Origin: Bombyx mori | Lineage: Eukaryota; Arthropoda; Insecta; Lepidoptera; Bombycidae | DNA: 64,000 nucleotides | Reading direction: 5' to 3' | Assembly: GCF_030269925.1 (NCBI RefSeq) | Contig: NC_085119.1 | Coordinates: forward strand, 12,745,001 to 12,809,000 | Shown: piece by piece, positions 21,502 to 32,840 of the stretch | How the letters are laid out: each line of letters opens with the position of its first letter | Numbering within the stretch: the stretch's first letter is position 1 | Notes under the pieces: generated by a model | The model's database searches: none | Told to the model about the DNA's origin: nothing | The model's input: only the letters and a program-made list of their open reading frames with translations | Translations under genes and position numbers: made by a program

Positions 21502-21789
21502 TCTAAATTGGTGATCTGAATTTTAAAAAAAAATTCAATTTGACATATGTCAGTATATTTTCAAGGAAAATATTACAGGACTTGACGTACCAACTAAGAA
21601 TAATAAGGACTGAAAACACTCCCGGATTATGAAGAATGAAAATGTAGAAAATGAAATAACGGAAGACAATACATTGTTACTTAAAAACTTAAGACGAATT
21701 TTACGAAAGACGAGGCTGTAAGGACTCAGTCCATTGCCTGCTTGCAAGAGCAAAACATTAAAAAAAAAAAACAAAAAAAAAACTTAAAT
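21502..21789 (+). other. LINE 3' UTR, A-rich tail and right target duplication
   Basis: About 280 bp of non-coding sequence after the ORF2 stop ends in A runs interrupted by one C, then ACTTAAAT at 21782-21789 matching 16426-16433. Confidence 0.65.
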
Positions 21790-22772
21790 CAAAGTTTATA
21801 AATTGTTGCTCTGCGTACCTAAAATGCTTAAACATTTCAATTTACACGAAATTGATTAATTATACCTTTACAATTCATATCTCCTATATTTTGTTGCGCC
21901 GTTTTTAGTTGTTTGGAATTTCACTCGGATTTTATGTAGGAAGTTTAAAAATGTTCCGTATTCCGCGTTTAGTCTGAGGCAGGCATTATTCTAAAATAAA
22001 TTTAAATGTAGTCAGTTACATAGACTGTCTGTTGCGTCATTTTTTTAGTAAAAATACAACATCAATAAATGGAGTTAAGGCCTATTTTTGAATATAATAT
22101 TGTAGGTAGTACAAATTAGAAACATTATATACTAAAGTCAAGCCTGAAAATGGTTTTCCTTTTTTAATAAGCTCTGTTTTTAAAGTTAAAAGAGTTTTTT
22201 TCCACAAATTATGTTTTGTTGTATTATAAGTGCGATGATAATAATTAAATATGATGTTATAATCTCCATTAGTTTAGAATAGCTGCTGCCTAGATTTAAG
22301 CTTGAAGGCGCGTTGTTTATCACAATAAACATAACTAGGCTGTTGGAGGGAGTTCAAAACATGCCAAAAACGAACTATACTATAGCTTTGACCACGTGTT
22401 TATACTGTTGACCACTAGTTGATAGCAGCTACACATAACCCCAAACTATTTAATCTGTCATTTTCAATACTACCTACGTCCAAATCAGATGTTTTATATA
22501 AAACGTCGCTTACAATATTTTTCAATTTAGCAGTCGATTTGCTTGATAAATGGGACGCCAAACGCCAAGCGGTAATCGAATGTTCTCGGTAAAATGGGGG
22601 GCAGTTATTTCCTTGGATATGACTGATTATTGGGTGGGTATTCATTAATCACGACCGCTGACCGGATTATAATGCAACCTAATAGGACACGAACATTCAA
22701 TGTCATGTGTGCTCGTATATGGACGATTTGAAAGTAAAGCGACTCGAAATCGAGAGTACCTACGGCCAAAAA
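21790..22772. other. AT-rich stretch, nothing recognised
   Basis: A minus-strand frame of 76 codons at 22415-22645 shows no domain. No repeat supported. Confidence 0.45.
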
Positions 22773-22980
22773 TCTACACTAATATATAAATCTACAGTGG
22801 TTTTTACGTATGTTCCGTTATAACTACATGCGATTGACTTAAAACTTGGTATCCATGTAGAAAATACATGTACTTAATGGATAGGCTAATATTTATATGA
22901 GTGTTGGACTCCCTAATAATAATGACAATAAATAATAATGTTAATTTTAAATGCCCAGCGAAGCGGGCTAGTGCGGCTAG
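22773..22980 (+). mobile_element. Helitron-like element, 208 bp (family D)
   Basis: Starts TCTACACTAATATATAAATC after an A and ends CGGCTAG before a T. The hairpin GCCC-a-GC-GAA-GC-GGGC (22953-22968) lies 8 nt before the terminal CTAG. It is non-autonomous, with no frame. Confidence 0.72.
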
Positions 22981-25131
22981 TAAAATAATATTTTTTATGG
23001 CCGCATACAGTTTGGTTAATTAAGCAAAACATCCCAACTCTTTGTTTTCTTTCGTAAAACCTCCAACGGGTTTCAACTTTATCAATACTCCATTGAATTT
23101 ATTGATTGCCTTATAATTATTTGCTTCCCTAGTATAATTCATTGGCAAAAATATTCCTAGAAAGATAAACAGTTCATTGCAATAACAAAAGTTTTGATTA
23201 CTCTACAATCCTTCCCAGAAACAAGCAGGGTTACCGAATGCTGATAAGTTTTATTATCGCAGCGCAAAACTGCAATAACAAAAAAAATCTAGTAATTTTA
23301 TATTATCTGCTGGATCTAATTAACGGCTAGGCGCCGTATATTCCGAAGGCGTCATTCTATTTTCTTCACTGTAAATGACTATAAGCTAATGCAAATTAAA
23401 TTACTCAAACGAAAATACGGCGTAATTTTTGCTAATGAATATTGTTTTTTGAAGTTATACTTCTTTAGGCGCGTTATGAAAAATTGATGAAATTTTACGA
23501 TGCACGCGCACCGTGACACAAAATTAACAGAATGAAGTTGCCCACTAAATCGCTCATTACAATACGACCGACGTAACTTGGCGAGTCTGAATATAGCCGC
23601 AGGTGAACTTACCCAACCGTACCGAGAATTACCGAATTTATACGATGTCAAGAAAAGGGATGTCCAATATGCGTGTTTGAGGATGTTGTTTAATCGTTTT
23701 TTTTCCAAATTGATAAAAATAAAAAGAGAAATAAATTTATTAAAAATAAAGTATAACTTCTTACACCCGTACATAAGTACACGCACCCTTTTTTGTTTAC
23801 GCTGAGGTAATATATTATTATTGTTTCAATATTATTTACAATTTAGGCTTCGAAATATTTGTGGGTGCGTGATGATATTCATGCTCTGATGTTTAAGGGC
23901 TTAGGTAGCCGCTAGGCATTGTATAGACAGCAACCTCATTCGTCCATTTTTTATATATAATAAAATAATATCTCACCGCTTTTATGTAGTTGATTTGATG
24001 ATTACTTTGTTCCTTATGTGTCACGGTGGGTGAAAATCACACATTATAATTGCGTTAGATCTCTGCTACCGTGAAACGTTAAGAGCACAATTAACTAATT
24101 CACCTATCAAAAAAAAATACAAAAAAAAAAACATAATCGTACTTTTTAGTTGAGTGCTTTTTTCACAGAAACATTAAATTTGATCCCCATACATGAAAAC
24201 ATGTCAAAGTTTCTCAAAAGCTAAAATAAAAGTTCGGAACAAGGTAGCCTCTCTGCGCTACACAAGAGCTTTAAAAGTTTGAATGTTTATTTCCGTATAT
24301 AAATTTGAATGTATGTATCAAACGATTTTGTCAAAGCCCTGGCATACAAAACAAGACTTGCATAGCGTAAAAAGGTTGCAGCTATTTAATTTTATTACCC
24401 GTAATCGTATATCACGGCCGATCGTTGAAATTATCTATTGCGTCATAATAGACGTAGGTGCTAAAATATACATCAACTAAGAATACTAAAGCGCAAGTTT
24501 TTTTATCGAGAGATTTTTTGCGGTTAAATTTTTTTTCTAAGTATCTCTCACATATTCACTGTGTTTCTTGAGAGCTATGACAGTTCTTATTTTTTTTAAC
24601 AAGATTTACGGAGAATCCTCACTGATAGGTAGCAGCCTGGCCTGCATTTCTGACGTCGCGGACCACTCACCATTAAATTGTCTATAAACTTTTAAGAACA
24701 GTTCGCAGCATGGAGTAGAAAACCAAATGAAGAAATCAAACAAAAGAATGTAAATACACCACGAAAACTAGGACAGTATTCTAAATTTAGGAGATTGTTG
24801 ATAAAATTAACAAGGCTAATTATTATTTAGGTACATAATGAGTTTGTCTATTGACTTGCATTTCGATTCACATGTAAGAAACAAGTTTTTAGACTTGTGA
24901 CTTCATTGTATAATTGTGACTGGCTCCACATAGAATTGACCAGACACGTTAGGCAGCAGCGTGCTACTCCGGGCATTGTCTATGATAACCAGAATATAGT
25001 GAGCCTTGTACACGCAGTATTACTGGCGCAGTAAAATAAAAGAAAATCTTCTATATTATATTCACTATTCTCATGTAATTGAGAGGTCCCAGAGGTCCCC
25101 TCGTTTTTCACGGTGAACTGGATTCTTGATG
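22981..25131. other. Long AT-rich stretch, nothing recognised
   Basis: The longest frame (23379-23786, minus, 135 codons) is rich in Lys/Asn/Phe/Leu with no recognisable domain. It overlaps an opposing frame and I do not call it. No repeat family placed. Confidence 0.45.
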
Positions 25132-25240
25132 TTTTTTTTTGCCTTAATAGGCAGAGGAGCATACCTGCTGGTGAATGATTACCGTCGCTCATGGACATCA
25201 GCAATACCAGGGGCAAAGCCAAGCCACTGCCTACCGATAA
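25132..25240 (-). mobile_element. LINE family T, 3' end only
   Basis: Poly-T, TGCCTTAATAGGCAG, then ATTACCGTCGCTCATGGACA and AATACCAGGGGCAAAGCCAA. A diverged, extremely 5'-truncated copy of the element at 60244. Confidence 0.75.
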
Positions 25241-26792
25241 GTACTCAAAAGTCAGTGGATGTGGCTTCGAAGTCTCTGATCATTTTGCTAGTGTTGTCTT
25301 GAATCGTCTATAAATACTGCAATATTTTGTTTGACTTGACTGTCTGCAACGACGAACTTACTGAAAGTATTTTCGCCTATGTACATCATAGCTCGGGTAC
25401 AGTCGAACACGGAACGGTTACATATGGATCCAATTACGCATTGTAAGCGTCAGGAATTTAACAAAGACCCGTGAATTTATGACGAATTCATCTATCAACA
25501 ATTAGTTTTATGGCTCCAGATAAATTAGGTTAGCCACTTTGAATATTTGGTTATGACCTGTACGAAGAAATAAGGATTTTATTTCGAGATAAGTAAAAAC
25601 CGTTGCATATTGCTATATATTATTATCTTTGTTATGACACTGTTGCATGACACTTTTTTGGATTAAATCTCTAAAAAAAATACATAATCAATATTAAAAA
25701 AAAACATTAAATATTTTAAATTATATGTCATAGACATAATATGTCTTTAATTATTTATTGATCTGACTTATGAAAAACTTTACAATTATCATGATCGGTG
25801 ACCAGAAAATAATATAGAATTTGTTGATTACTTCAGGTATAAAACAAGCTTTATTTTAGGACGTTATTATATACTTTTGACGTTACACTTGGCGCTAGTT
25901 TATATAAAATTCTGGGGATTACTCACATAAACATGCCACAAAATACCTGGCCATTTGAATAACATGAATTTTCCTTTCCTTTCCAATACCAAACCTCTAC
26001 TATGAAAATTGTCCTTGTGTTTTACTAACTGTGGCACTTTTTCGGGATATTAGATTTTATTCCGAGAGACTACAGGAAAAATAATGATCCAATGCTGTCC
26101 ATTCGTATCATGGCTATCTCGTGGGGCATTAATTCGTGCTACGGGGTAGAAAATACAAGCCTGTGACAGGACTTCGCCTGACTAGTCGCCATCATCTACT
26201 AACGTCTTCCGTCAGCTGTAACAAAATTGTTCACAAAATGAAAAAGCATGTAGATGCTAGTTTAAGGCACGAAGACGACTGACACGAAGAAATAAAAAAA
26301 AATCGTGAAAATACTTAATTCATTTGAAATGCCTGGTTAATTACCTTGCACGAGCGCAGCCATCATATTATTATGAAATTATTTTTCAATATAAAGCATT
26401 TTGGCTTTCCGATCGTCAGCTTTGCTTGGTTTGACAAATAAATGTGACTTCTTTCAAAAATGTAAGTAATAATAATTATTATATTTTTATTCACCTAGCT
26501 TCAGTTGTTTAATATTGAAGTCTACCTTACATTATTTGTTGTTATATCGATATAATGTAATCACATTCCCGGGAGATGTAACATTGACTAACCATATCGC
26601 GTAGTATCAATCCAACCTACACAGTACTCGTGTTCTCGGATTACTGGCAGATTAGTTTGATTGTAAATTGATTCACAACACAAAATGGATCCTCAGTTAT
26701 TTATGTATGGCGCTTCGAGTAACTTTGTATATCGTGTGCTTTATATGTATATATCTGTATGTTTTAAGGAAAAGACTGGAATCAATATTGAT
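25241..26792. other. AT-rich stretch, nothing recognised
   Basis: No coding frame, RNA gene or repeat supported. Confidence 0.45.
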
Positions 26793-26970
26793 TTTTTATT
26801 TTTATTGCTTAGATGTGTGGACGAGCTCACAGCCCACCTGGTGTTAAGTGGTTACTGGAGCCCATAGACATCTACAACGTAAATGCGCCACCCACCTCGA
26901 GATACAAATTCTAAGGTCTCAAGTATAGTTACGACGGCTATCCCACCCTTCGAACCGAAACGCATTGCTA
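26793..26970 (-). mobile_element. Bm1-like SINE, 5'-truncated
   Basis: Poly-T, TTGCTTAGATGTGTGG and the tail complement up to the AAACGCATTGC region, where similarity stops. Well preserved. Confidence 0.85.
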
Positions 26971-27355
26971 AAATTTTCGTTTTGGGTGATATTCTAGAGG
27001 AACGCAACCACTCACACCCACACTTACGATTCAAAACGTGACAAGTTCAATCACTAACAACCGAACTAAGTTTGGTAGGTAACAAATTTGGATACAGATT
27101 ACGGAACTTGTGTTCCCCTACGTATTTTGCAAAGTTCAGGACGCGTAAATCGTGTGACTTTATCTCATACGCGATTGCTGTATTTGTCGTTGTGCCATTA
27201 ATTTGTAACTCGGAGCAAGGGGGAGCTTACAAAACACTTTATTGTCTCGTCTTAATCTTTCATATTCTATGTTATTGTTGGAATGACTAAAATCCGTATA
27301 TTATTCAATGATATCAGTAGCAAAGAGCATTTGAGGATTACGTGTAATCACAGAT
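26971..27355. other. Unique stretch, nothing recognised
   Basis: No feature supported. Confidence 0.4.
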
Positions 27356-27725
27356 ATTTTTTTGGTGAGTGGTTACCGTCGCCCATGGGCTTCAGCAATG
27401 CCAGGGGCAGAGCCAAGCCGCTGCCTACCGTTAAGTACTCTCCACAAGCCTCGTTTGAAGAAAGATATGTCATAGTGCTCAGGAAACACCATGGAAGGGC
27501 TCATTCCAAAGCCGTCTGGTACGTGGCAAAAAGATCTCTGGAAACGCACTGTGGATGGATGCAGTGGCTCCAGGTATTATGGATGAACTCTACTCCGGTG
27601 GTGGGCGGTGCGTTGGTAAAAACGAGATAATGGTATCATCTCAAACAATTCCTCAGAGCACTCTCCATGGAACATACGGTACAAAATACATAGGGAACCG
27701 GAGTCCCTCCGCAGACCCCGAGGTT
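27356..27725 (-). mobile_element. LINE family T fragment lacking the terminal 3' segment
   Basis: The complement of the family T coding end and 3' UTR from GGTGAGTGGTTACCGTCG (27364) to the CTCCGCAGACC block. A run of seven T directly abuts GGTGAGTGG. The roughly 37 nt that normally lie between this point and the A tail (the part containing GGCCCACCTGAT) are missing. Frames on the minus strand are broken. Confidence 0.8.
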
Positions 27726-28139
27726 CCAAACATAATATACTTTTACACAAACCCCCATATAAAGCGTAATGTTTTTTTGTGTAAATATTTATCTATGGCA
27801 GATCATAATGTCTCTAGGCCATTTTAACCTTCAGAGACTGTCGGTCCGCCCACGCGTCTTTTTAAAAAACATAATACCCAACCCACTGCCATGCGAGTTT
27901 TGTTATCACTATAGGTTGATGCATTTATTCTATGTGTGATGATAAGTGGTAACCGTCGCTCATATACGTCAAAACATAATAATATCAAAGCCGATGTCTA
28001 CCGTTAAATCCTAAAAACTGTTCAAAGAAGTTCTACAGAATTAATTAGTTTATTTATTAACTTAGCTAATAATATAAATAAATAAATAATTGTTTAAATA
28101 AACTCTTAATACATATAGCTACTGTCTTATATAATTGCT
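27726..28139. other. Unique stretch with decayed family T end
   Basis: About 27930-28020 (minus) retains TGATAAGTGGTAACCGTCGC and GTCTACCGTTAA in the order of the family T 3' end. The rest is unassigned. Confidence 0.45.
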
Positions 28140-28352
28140 TAACTCTCAGACACAGCCCACTGAGTTTCTCGCCGGATCTTCTCAGTGGGTCGCGTTTCCG
28201 ATCCGGTGGTAGATTCTGCGAAGCACGGTTCTTGCTAGGGTTCGTGTTAGCAACGTCATCAGGTTTGAGCCCCGTGAGCTCACCTACTAGCCACGGTTAC
28301 GCTGAAATAGCTCCTAAGGCTATCATCAGCTTAGGTAGGAAAAAAAAAAATT
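28140..28352 (+). repeat. Family H repeat, copy c, 5'-truncated
   Basis: From CAGACACAGCCCACTGAG through the CCGGATC/GATCCGG pair and GAGCCCCGTGAGCTCACC, to a terminal hairpin (ATAGC/GCTAT near 28314-28330) and an A run. Confidence 0.8.
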
Positions 28353-30395
28353 GCATATTTAAACGTGGTTTTTATGTACATTTCATTAAATAAGATACCG
28401 AACTGTGACGGGATAATTAGTATCACGCCTTTTAAAAGTAACTAATAACCTTTTGACGTTGCGTCGTTGTTAATTTTTTGCACAAAGCTACTTAGCAGAC
28501 AATGATAAGCTACAATTCGTTCATTTCAATTGATATAAAAAATATTATGCAAAACTTGGGCGATCCCACGATTTTCCCAATTAGAAAGAAAGAATATCAC
28601 GAGAAAGAGTATCACGTATCGTTTTTTGTCGCTGGAATTAGCGATGTTATTCTTTGGTCCGTAAACTATTTGTTTGCAGAAAACATAGCGGTCCGTTTCT
28701 CTGTGGCCGTATGAATGAAGAAAAAACCAATACAAAACAAGGTTTGTTCTATTTCAGTTATAAAATCTTTTCAAATATTAATTCTATGCGGAGTTTTTGG
28801 AACGAAGTTCCTTATGGGACGATGCAGAGGGGTACCCTAACTGGGAAAAAATGTCCGTAACGTAAGATTTTTATAATTTATGTATAGTCTTAGTATGATG
28901 GCTATACAGTGTCTAATGTATAGTCCACGTGATGACGGTTATTATTATTATTATCATATAAATTGCTGTTTCTTTGTATAGTATTCTTATATTTTTTTTA
29001 TAAATCATTGTGAATAAAATTTGATAACTTTGTAGTTTTTTTTTATCAATAAAAAAATCATAATAAAAAATGTATACGCGAATAATTATTTTCTTTATAC
29101 CTCGAATAGAACTTAAAATTAATATTTTATAATAAGGAGCTTCGTTCCTATCCGGCGTCCCACGACACCATACATTTTTTTTGATAATTTTACTATTGAT
29201 AGTTCTTGAATCATTAGAGTTCCAATATGCTCCATAATTTTTTTAAACCAAATTCAATAAAGTTTAATATTTATTGTCATTTATTGATTAATATTTATTG
29301 TCATTTATTTGTTATCTTGAAATAATTATTCTAGTATAGATCAATTTTAATAATGAAATAGTTCGTTGTCCTTTTGGGTGAATTGTGTTTGTGACTTCTT
29401 CATTGTGAGCAATAAAGTACACAAATTTGAAGGCAATTTCACGGTGAAAAATTAAAGATTTAACAATATTAGTTGACAATGTCCAAAAATTATTTGACTA
29501 CCAGGTGAAAGATCCAGTAAAAGCTTTGAAATTATGTGACTTATAAAATAACTTATCATAAAAGGTTACATGAGAAAAGTATCTACAATCACAAAAAAAT
29601 ATATTTACGGTTATAAAAACTGAAAGACATCGTGATAAAACTAAGATTTGTAATAAGTACATCAAAAGCGAATTTTATTTAAATGTCCAGAAAGAACTGC
29701 TTATACACTACATCAATAGAAACAGTCCCACAATTGCTAATGCCTTTACTAAAGGATCAAAGATGAAGTATTGCTGACGAAATACAGTTACGACTAAACG
29801 GGTTCGCGGATCTCTTTATACACCGTTACAAAGGGGACAAACACCATAAAAGAGAAGATCGTATTCTCGGGAAAGGATACCCGCATTACCCATCGACAGC
29901 CAGTGAGCAGTGAATTTCAAAACAGCGTCACACCTGATACCGACATAGCAACAAATTCGATACCCGAACACCCCGTGTCACGTGGACGTACTCAGGATTA
30001 AATTTTGAAACCTCCGTCATTGGATCTGCTGTTTTGTATCCTAAAATAAATGTACAATAATAATAAAAAATAGGATGGAATTTCGAGTTTTTCTATTGTT
30101 GTCATATTAGATGAGCACCTACTGTGCTTATGTGGTTACAGGAGCTAATCGACAATAGAACGCAAATTCGTCGAACCACTCCGAGATATGACGTTGAAAT
30201 TTTTATTGTATCATAAAATGGCTGTCGCACCTTTTAAGCCCGAAACCATAATTCTCGAAAACAGTGGGATAACGTGGGGCTTAAAACAAGCCCTATTACT
30301 TAACAATGTATTAAAAGCGTCAATTCGTAAATTTATAATTATTTCACTTCTTCACGACAAATCTGACATTCTACTACATTAAATTTAAAAATATA
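28353..30395. other. AT-rich stretch with an inverted pair
   Basis: GGAACGAAGTTCCTTAT (28799-28815) and the complement of GGAACGAAGCTCCTTAT (29134-29150) form an inverted pair about 335 bp apart. A (TTA)n run lies at about 28940. About 30100-30190 (minus) faintly resembles a decayed Bm1 end. No gene seen. Confidence 0.4.
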
Positions 30396-31701
30396 CCTAG
30401 TCAGGTCATAAATTCTGTCACATGTTTAATGTCAAATAATTGAAACAAGTTTATTCATTATGTAACCATTTATATACCAAAATGAACTTAACAAAACATA
30501 GATTCTTATGACACTAAAGTTTATTCAAAATGACCTCCATGATTTTGAATACAGACCTTCAATCTGCGCGGCCAGTCGTCTATCGCAGCACGAACGAGGT
30601 CCATGTCAATATCGGCGGCTGCCTTAATCAAGGATGTCTTGAGCGACTCCAAATTGGGATGAGGCTTTGAGCACGCCTTTTCCTCCAAGTGTTGCCATAT
30701 CTTGTAATCTAACGGATTCAAATCTGGACTGGAGGAGGGCCAGTCTTCGTGCCAGATGAAGTCGATTTCACGCGCCGCCAGCCAGTCTTGTGTGCTCTTC
30801 GCTCTATGAGCTGGCGCCGAATCTTGTTGGAATACCCAGTGCCTGTTATTGAACATGGTATGAGAAACAGGTTCTACAAGGTTCGTCAGGACTGTATTTT
30901 GATACACAACTGCATTCGTTTTTACACCTTTCTCACAAAAATGTACCTCTGTTAAGCCCCAATAAGAAACTCCCAACCATACCATGAGCGAGGATGGAAA
31001 ATGACCTCGTTGGACACGCGGAATACGGTTGCTTGCTTCTTCACTACTGTGTGCGTACACCTTATCATTTTGTTTGTTGTAGCTCTCTTCTACGGTAAAC
31101 ATTTTTTCATCCGAAAAAAGAATTTCCCGATATTTTTTCCCGCATACCGCTTCAACAAAGCGCGGCATCTCTTCAGTCTCAGGTCCATAAGACGAGCATT
31201 CAAACGATGTCCTGTTTTTCTTCGATATGCCCGAAGCCCTAAGTCTTCATTTAACACCTTTTTCACCGTGGTTCTGCTTAACCCCATCTGAAGGGCCAAC
31301 AGTTTTTGCTTACGTTTGGGATTTCTTTGAATTCGCGCCTTCACAGCTTTTATCACTGCTGGAGTCCTAACAGACCGAGGGCGACCACTTCTTGACCTGT
31401 CATCTACACTAGAGTCTTCATTGTATCGTTTGATGGTACGATAAACGAATCTTTTGGTTATATTCAAATTTTTCAGTATGTTACAAATTTGAATTGGCGT
31501 ATAACCGCAACGATGCAACGCAATAACTGCAACACGGTCTTCTTTAAGCGTCCACTCCATATTTAAAAATAAGTAAAATTCTAAAAGTATACATTTTTAT
31601 TTTCATGAACAATTCGAAATTCGAATTCAATAAACTTTTTTGTGGCCAGCATTCTAAAAGAAAAGTTTTTACTGTGTGACAATACTTATGACCTGACTAG
31701 T
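30396..31701 (-). mobile_element. mariner-like transposon (DD37D), copy 2
   Basis: A 1306-bp copy with TA duplications (30394-30395, 31702-31703) and the same ends as copy 1. The transposase gene has a frameshift. It lies 1139 bp from copy 3 in the opposite orientation. Confidence 0.92.
30521..31560 (-). pseudogene. mariner transposase, one-base frameshift
   Basis: The N-terminal frame covers 31090-31560 and reads normally to the RYAGK region. The C-terminal frame, 30521-31168, holds the catalytic part (ILFSDEKMF, VFQQDSAPAH, SPDLNPLDY). Compared with copy 1, the run that is seven T at 4381-4387 is six T here (31133-31138), which explains the shift. The protein stops after GGHFE because TAA replaces the CAA of copy 1. 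All three catalytic Asp codons survive, so the loss is recent. This copy could still be moved by an enzyme made elsewhere. Confidence 0.9.
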
Positions 31702-31703
31702 TA

Positions 31704-32324
31704 TATTGACTCGGTAAATGTAGAGTAAATGAGCCCAAATTCAAATATGCTGCTAAGGAATTCTGCGTTCCGATGTCAAGACAAAGACAGCTTGGCAGAT
31801 CGGCACCGACATACACATTGTGCGAAATGGGCTCAAATTACCACATAAATCAGCTTGAGTTCCCATCCCTACTTACGTCACTTAGAAAACATACATAGCG
31901 AGATCCTGAACCTTCCGAACCTAAATACGGCCCTGACCTATCGACCCTCTCTCCATTATGAATGGAGCCCACAAAGCTGGTACTATCGAATTCTCCATCA
32001 TAGATAAACCCTTTTACCTTAAACAGCGTATTGAGTATTCAAGTTACCGAGCCACAGCGTGAAGTTTCAATCACCATTAAAGCGTATTGCAATAGTGTGT
32101 TGGAAGTGATATGTAAAGGATGAGATTAATTAGTGTTGATAAACAGCAGTGATCGGTGAACTAGCCTTCAATGTGAGCTTACCTTCGAAATGTGACCCAG
32201 TGAAACTCCAATAATCTTATACTACAACACTTTTGGCTCTGGGTCTATCTTTACCAATTTTGGACTCCATGTAAACAATTTAAGCAGTTTATTTGACTAT
32301 AGAATAGTTTTTTTTACCCGGCTT
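31704..32324. other. Spacer between inverted mariner copies
   Basis: Unassigned sequence with no gene seen. Confidence 0.4.
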
Positions 32325-32400
32325 AAGTCACACACGGTCATCTGGCTCCAAACTAGGTTTCTCTGTACTGTTTGGGAACCAGAGACCGATATATACTTAT
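32325..32400. repeat. Short dispersed repeat (pair with 13918-14000)
   Basis: CACACGGTCATCTGGCTCCA, a TTTCTCTG block and GGGAACCAGAGACCGAT match 13918-14000 in order and spacing. Confidence 0.55.
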
Positions 32401-32840
32401 ATAATATACGTTTAAATATACTAAAGGTCCCGCAGTAGTCGAAATTCGACTATAATTAATTGGAATTGTAAGTTTGTGCACTATTATGATTGTATTTTAT
32501 ACTTCTATAATCATAAATTTCGCCAAGGCTACACTATAAAAAATATTAATAAAGACAAACAATATTTAATCTATTCTCAATTTGACCACAGATGTCAAGA
32601 ACAAAAGTTTGACAATAAATAGTATGCATGCGTGTGTGCCTCAAATACATGGTATGTAGTATGTGTAATGTTTTCTTTATTGATTTAATGTATCTTTTAT
32701 GCATTATTTAAAAAAAAAAACATTAGCATTGTGCACTTCTTCTCTATATTCTCTATAAGTGTGGAAAATTTCATACGCCTCCGTCCGTGCAATTTTCGTA
32801 AAAAGGAATACAAAGTTTTTGCTTCACGTATTAATATATA

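Larger units (their letters stand above)
16434..21781 (+). mobile_element. Complete I-group LINE (two ORFs, RNase H)
   Basis: A non-LTR retrotransposon of about 5.35 kb: 5' leader of about 215 bp, ORF1 16649-17767, ORF2 17767-21501, 3' UTR of about 280 bp and an A-rich end (21763-21781). ORF2 has an endonuclease, reverse transcriptase and RNase H, the layout of the I/Nimb/Outcast group rather than Jockey or R1, which lack RNase H. Both ORFs are open and AT-rich, unlike the GC-rich LINE at the window start. The left boundary depends on the 8-bp duplication and is provisional. Confidence 0.85.

Noticed and set aside
23379..23786. 135-codon frame on the minus strand as a possible gene
   Set aside because: Composition follows the AT-rich background, there is no domain, and an overlapping opposite frame of 75 codons shows that the region is simply poor in stops.
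27283..27827. Plus-strand frames of 115 and 90 codons
   Set aside because: They are antisense to a LINE family T fragment.
30749..31291. Plus-strand frames of 68 and 96 codons
   Set aside because: Antisense of the mariner transposase; equivalent frames appear at 3997-4440 and 33351-33794 in the other copies.
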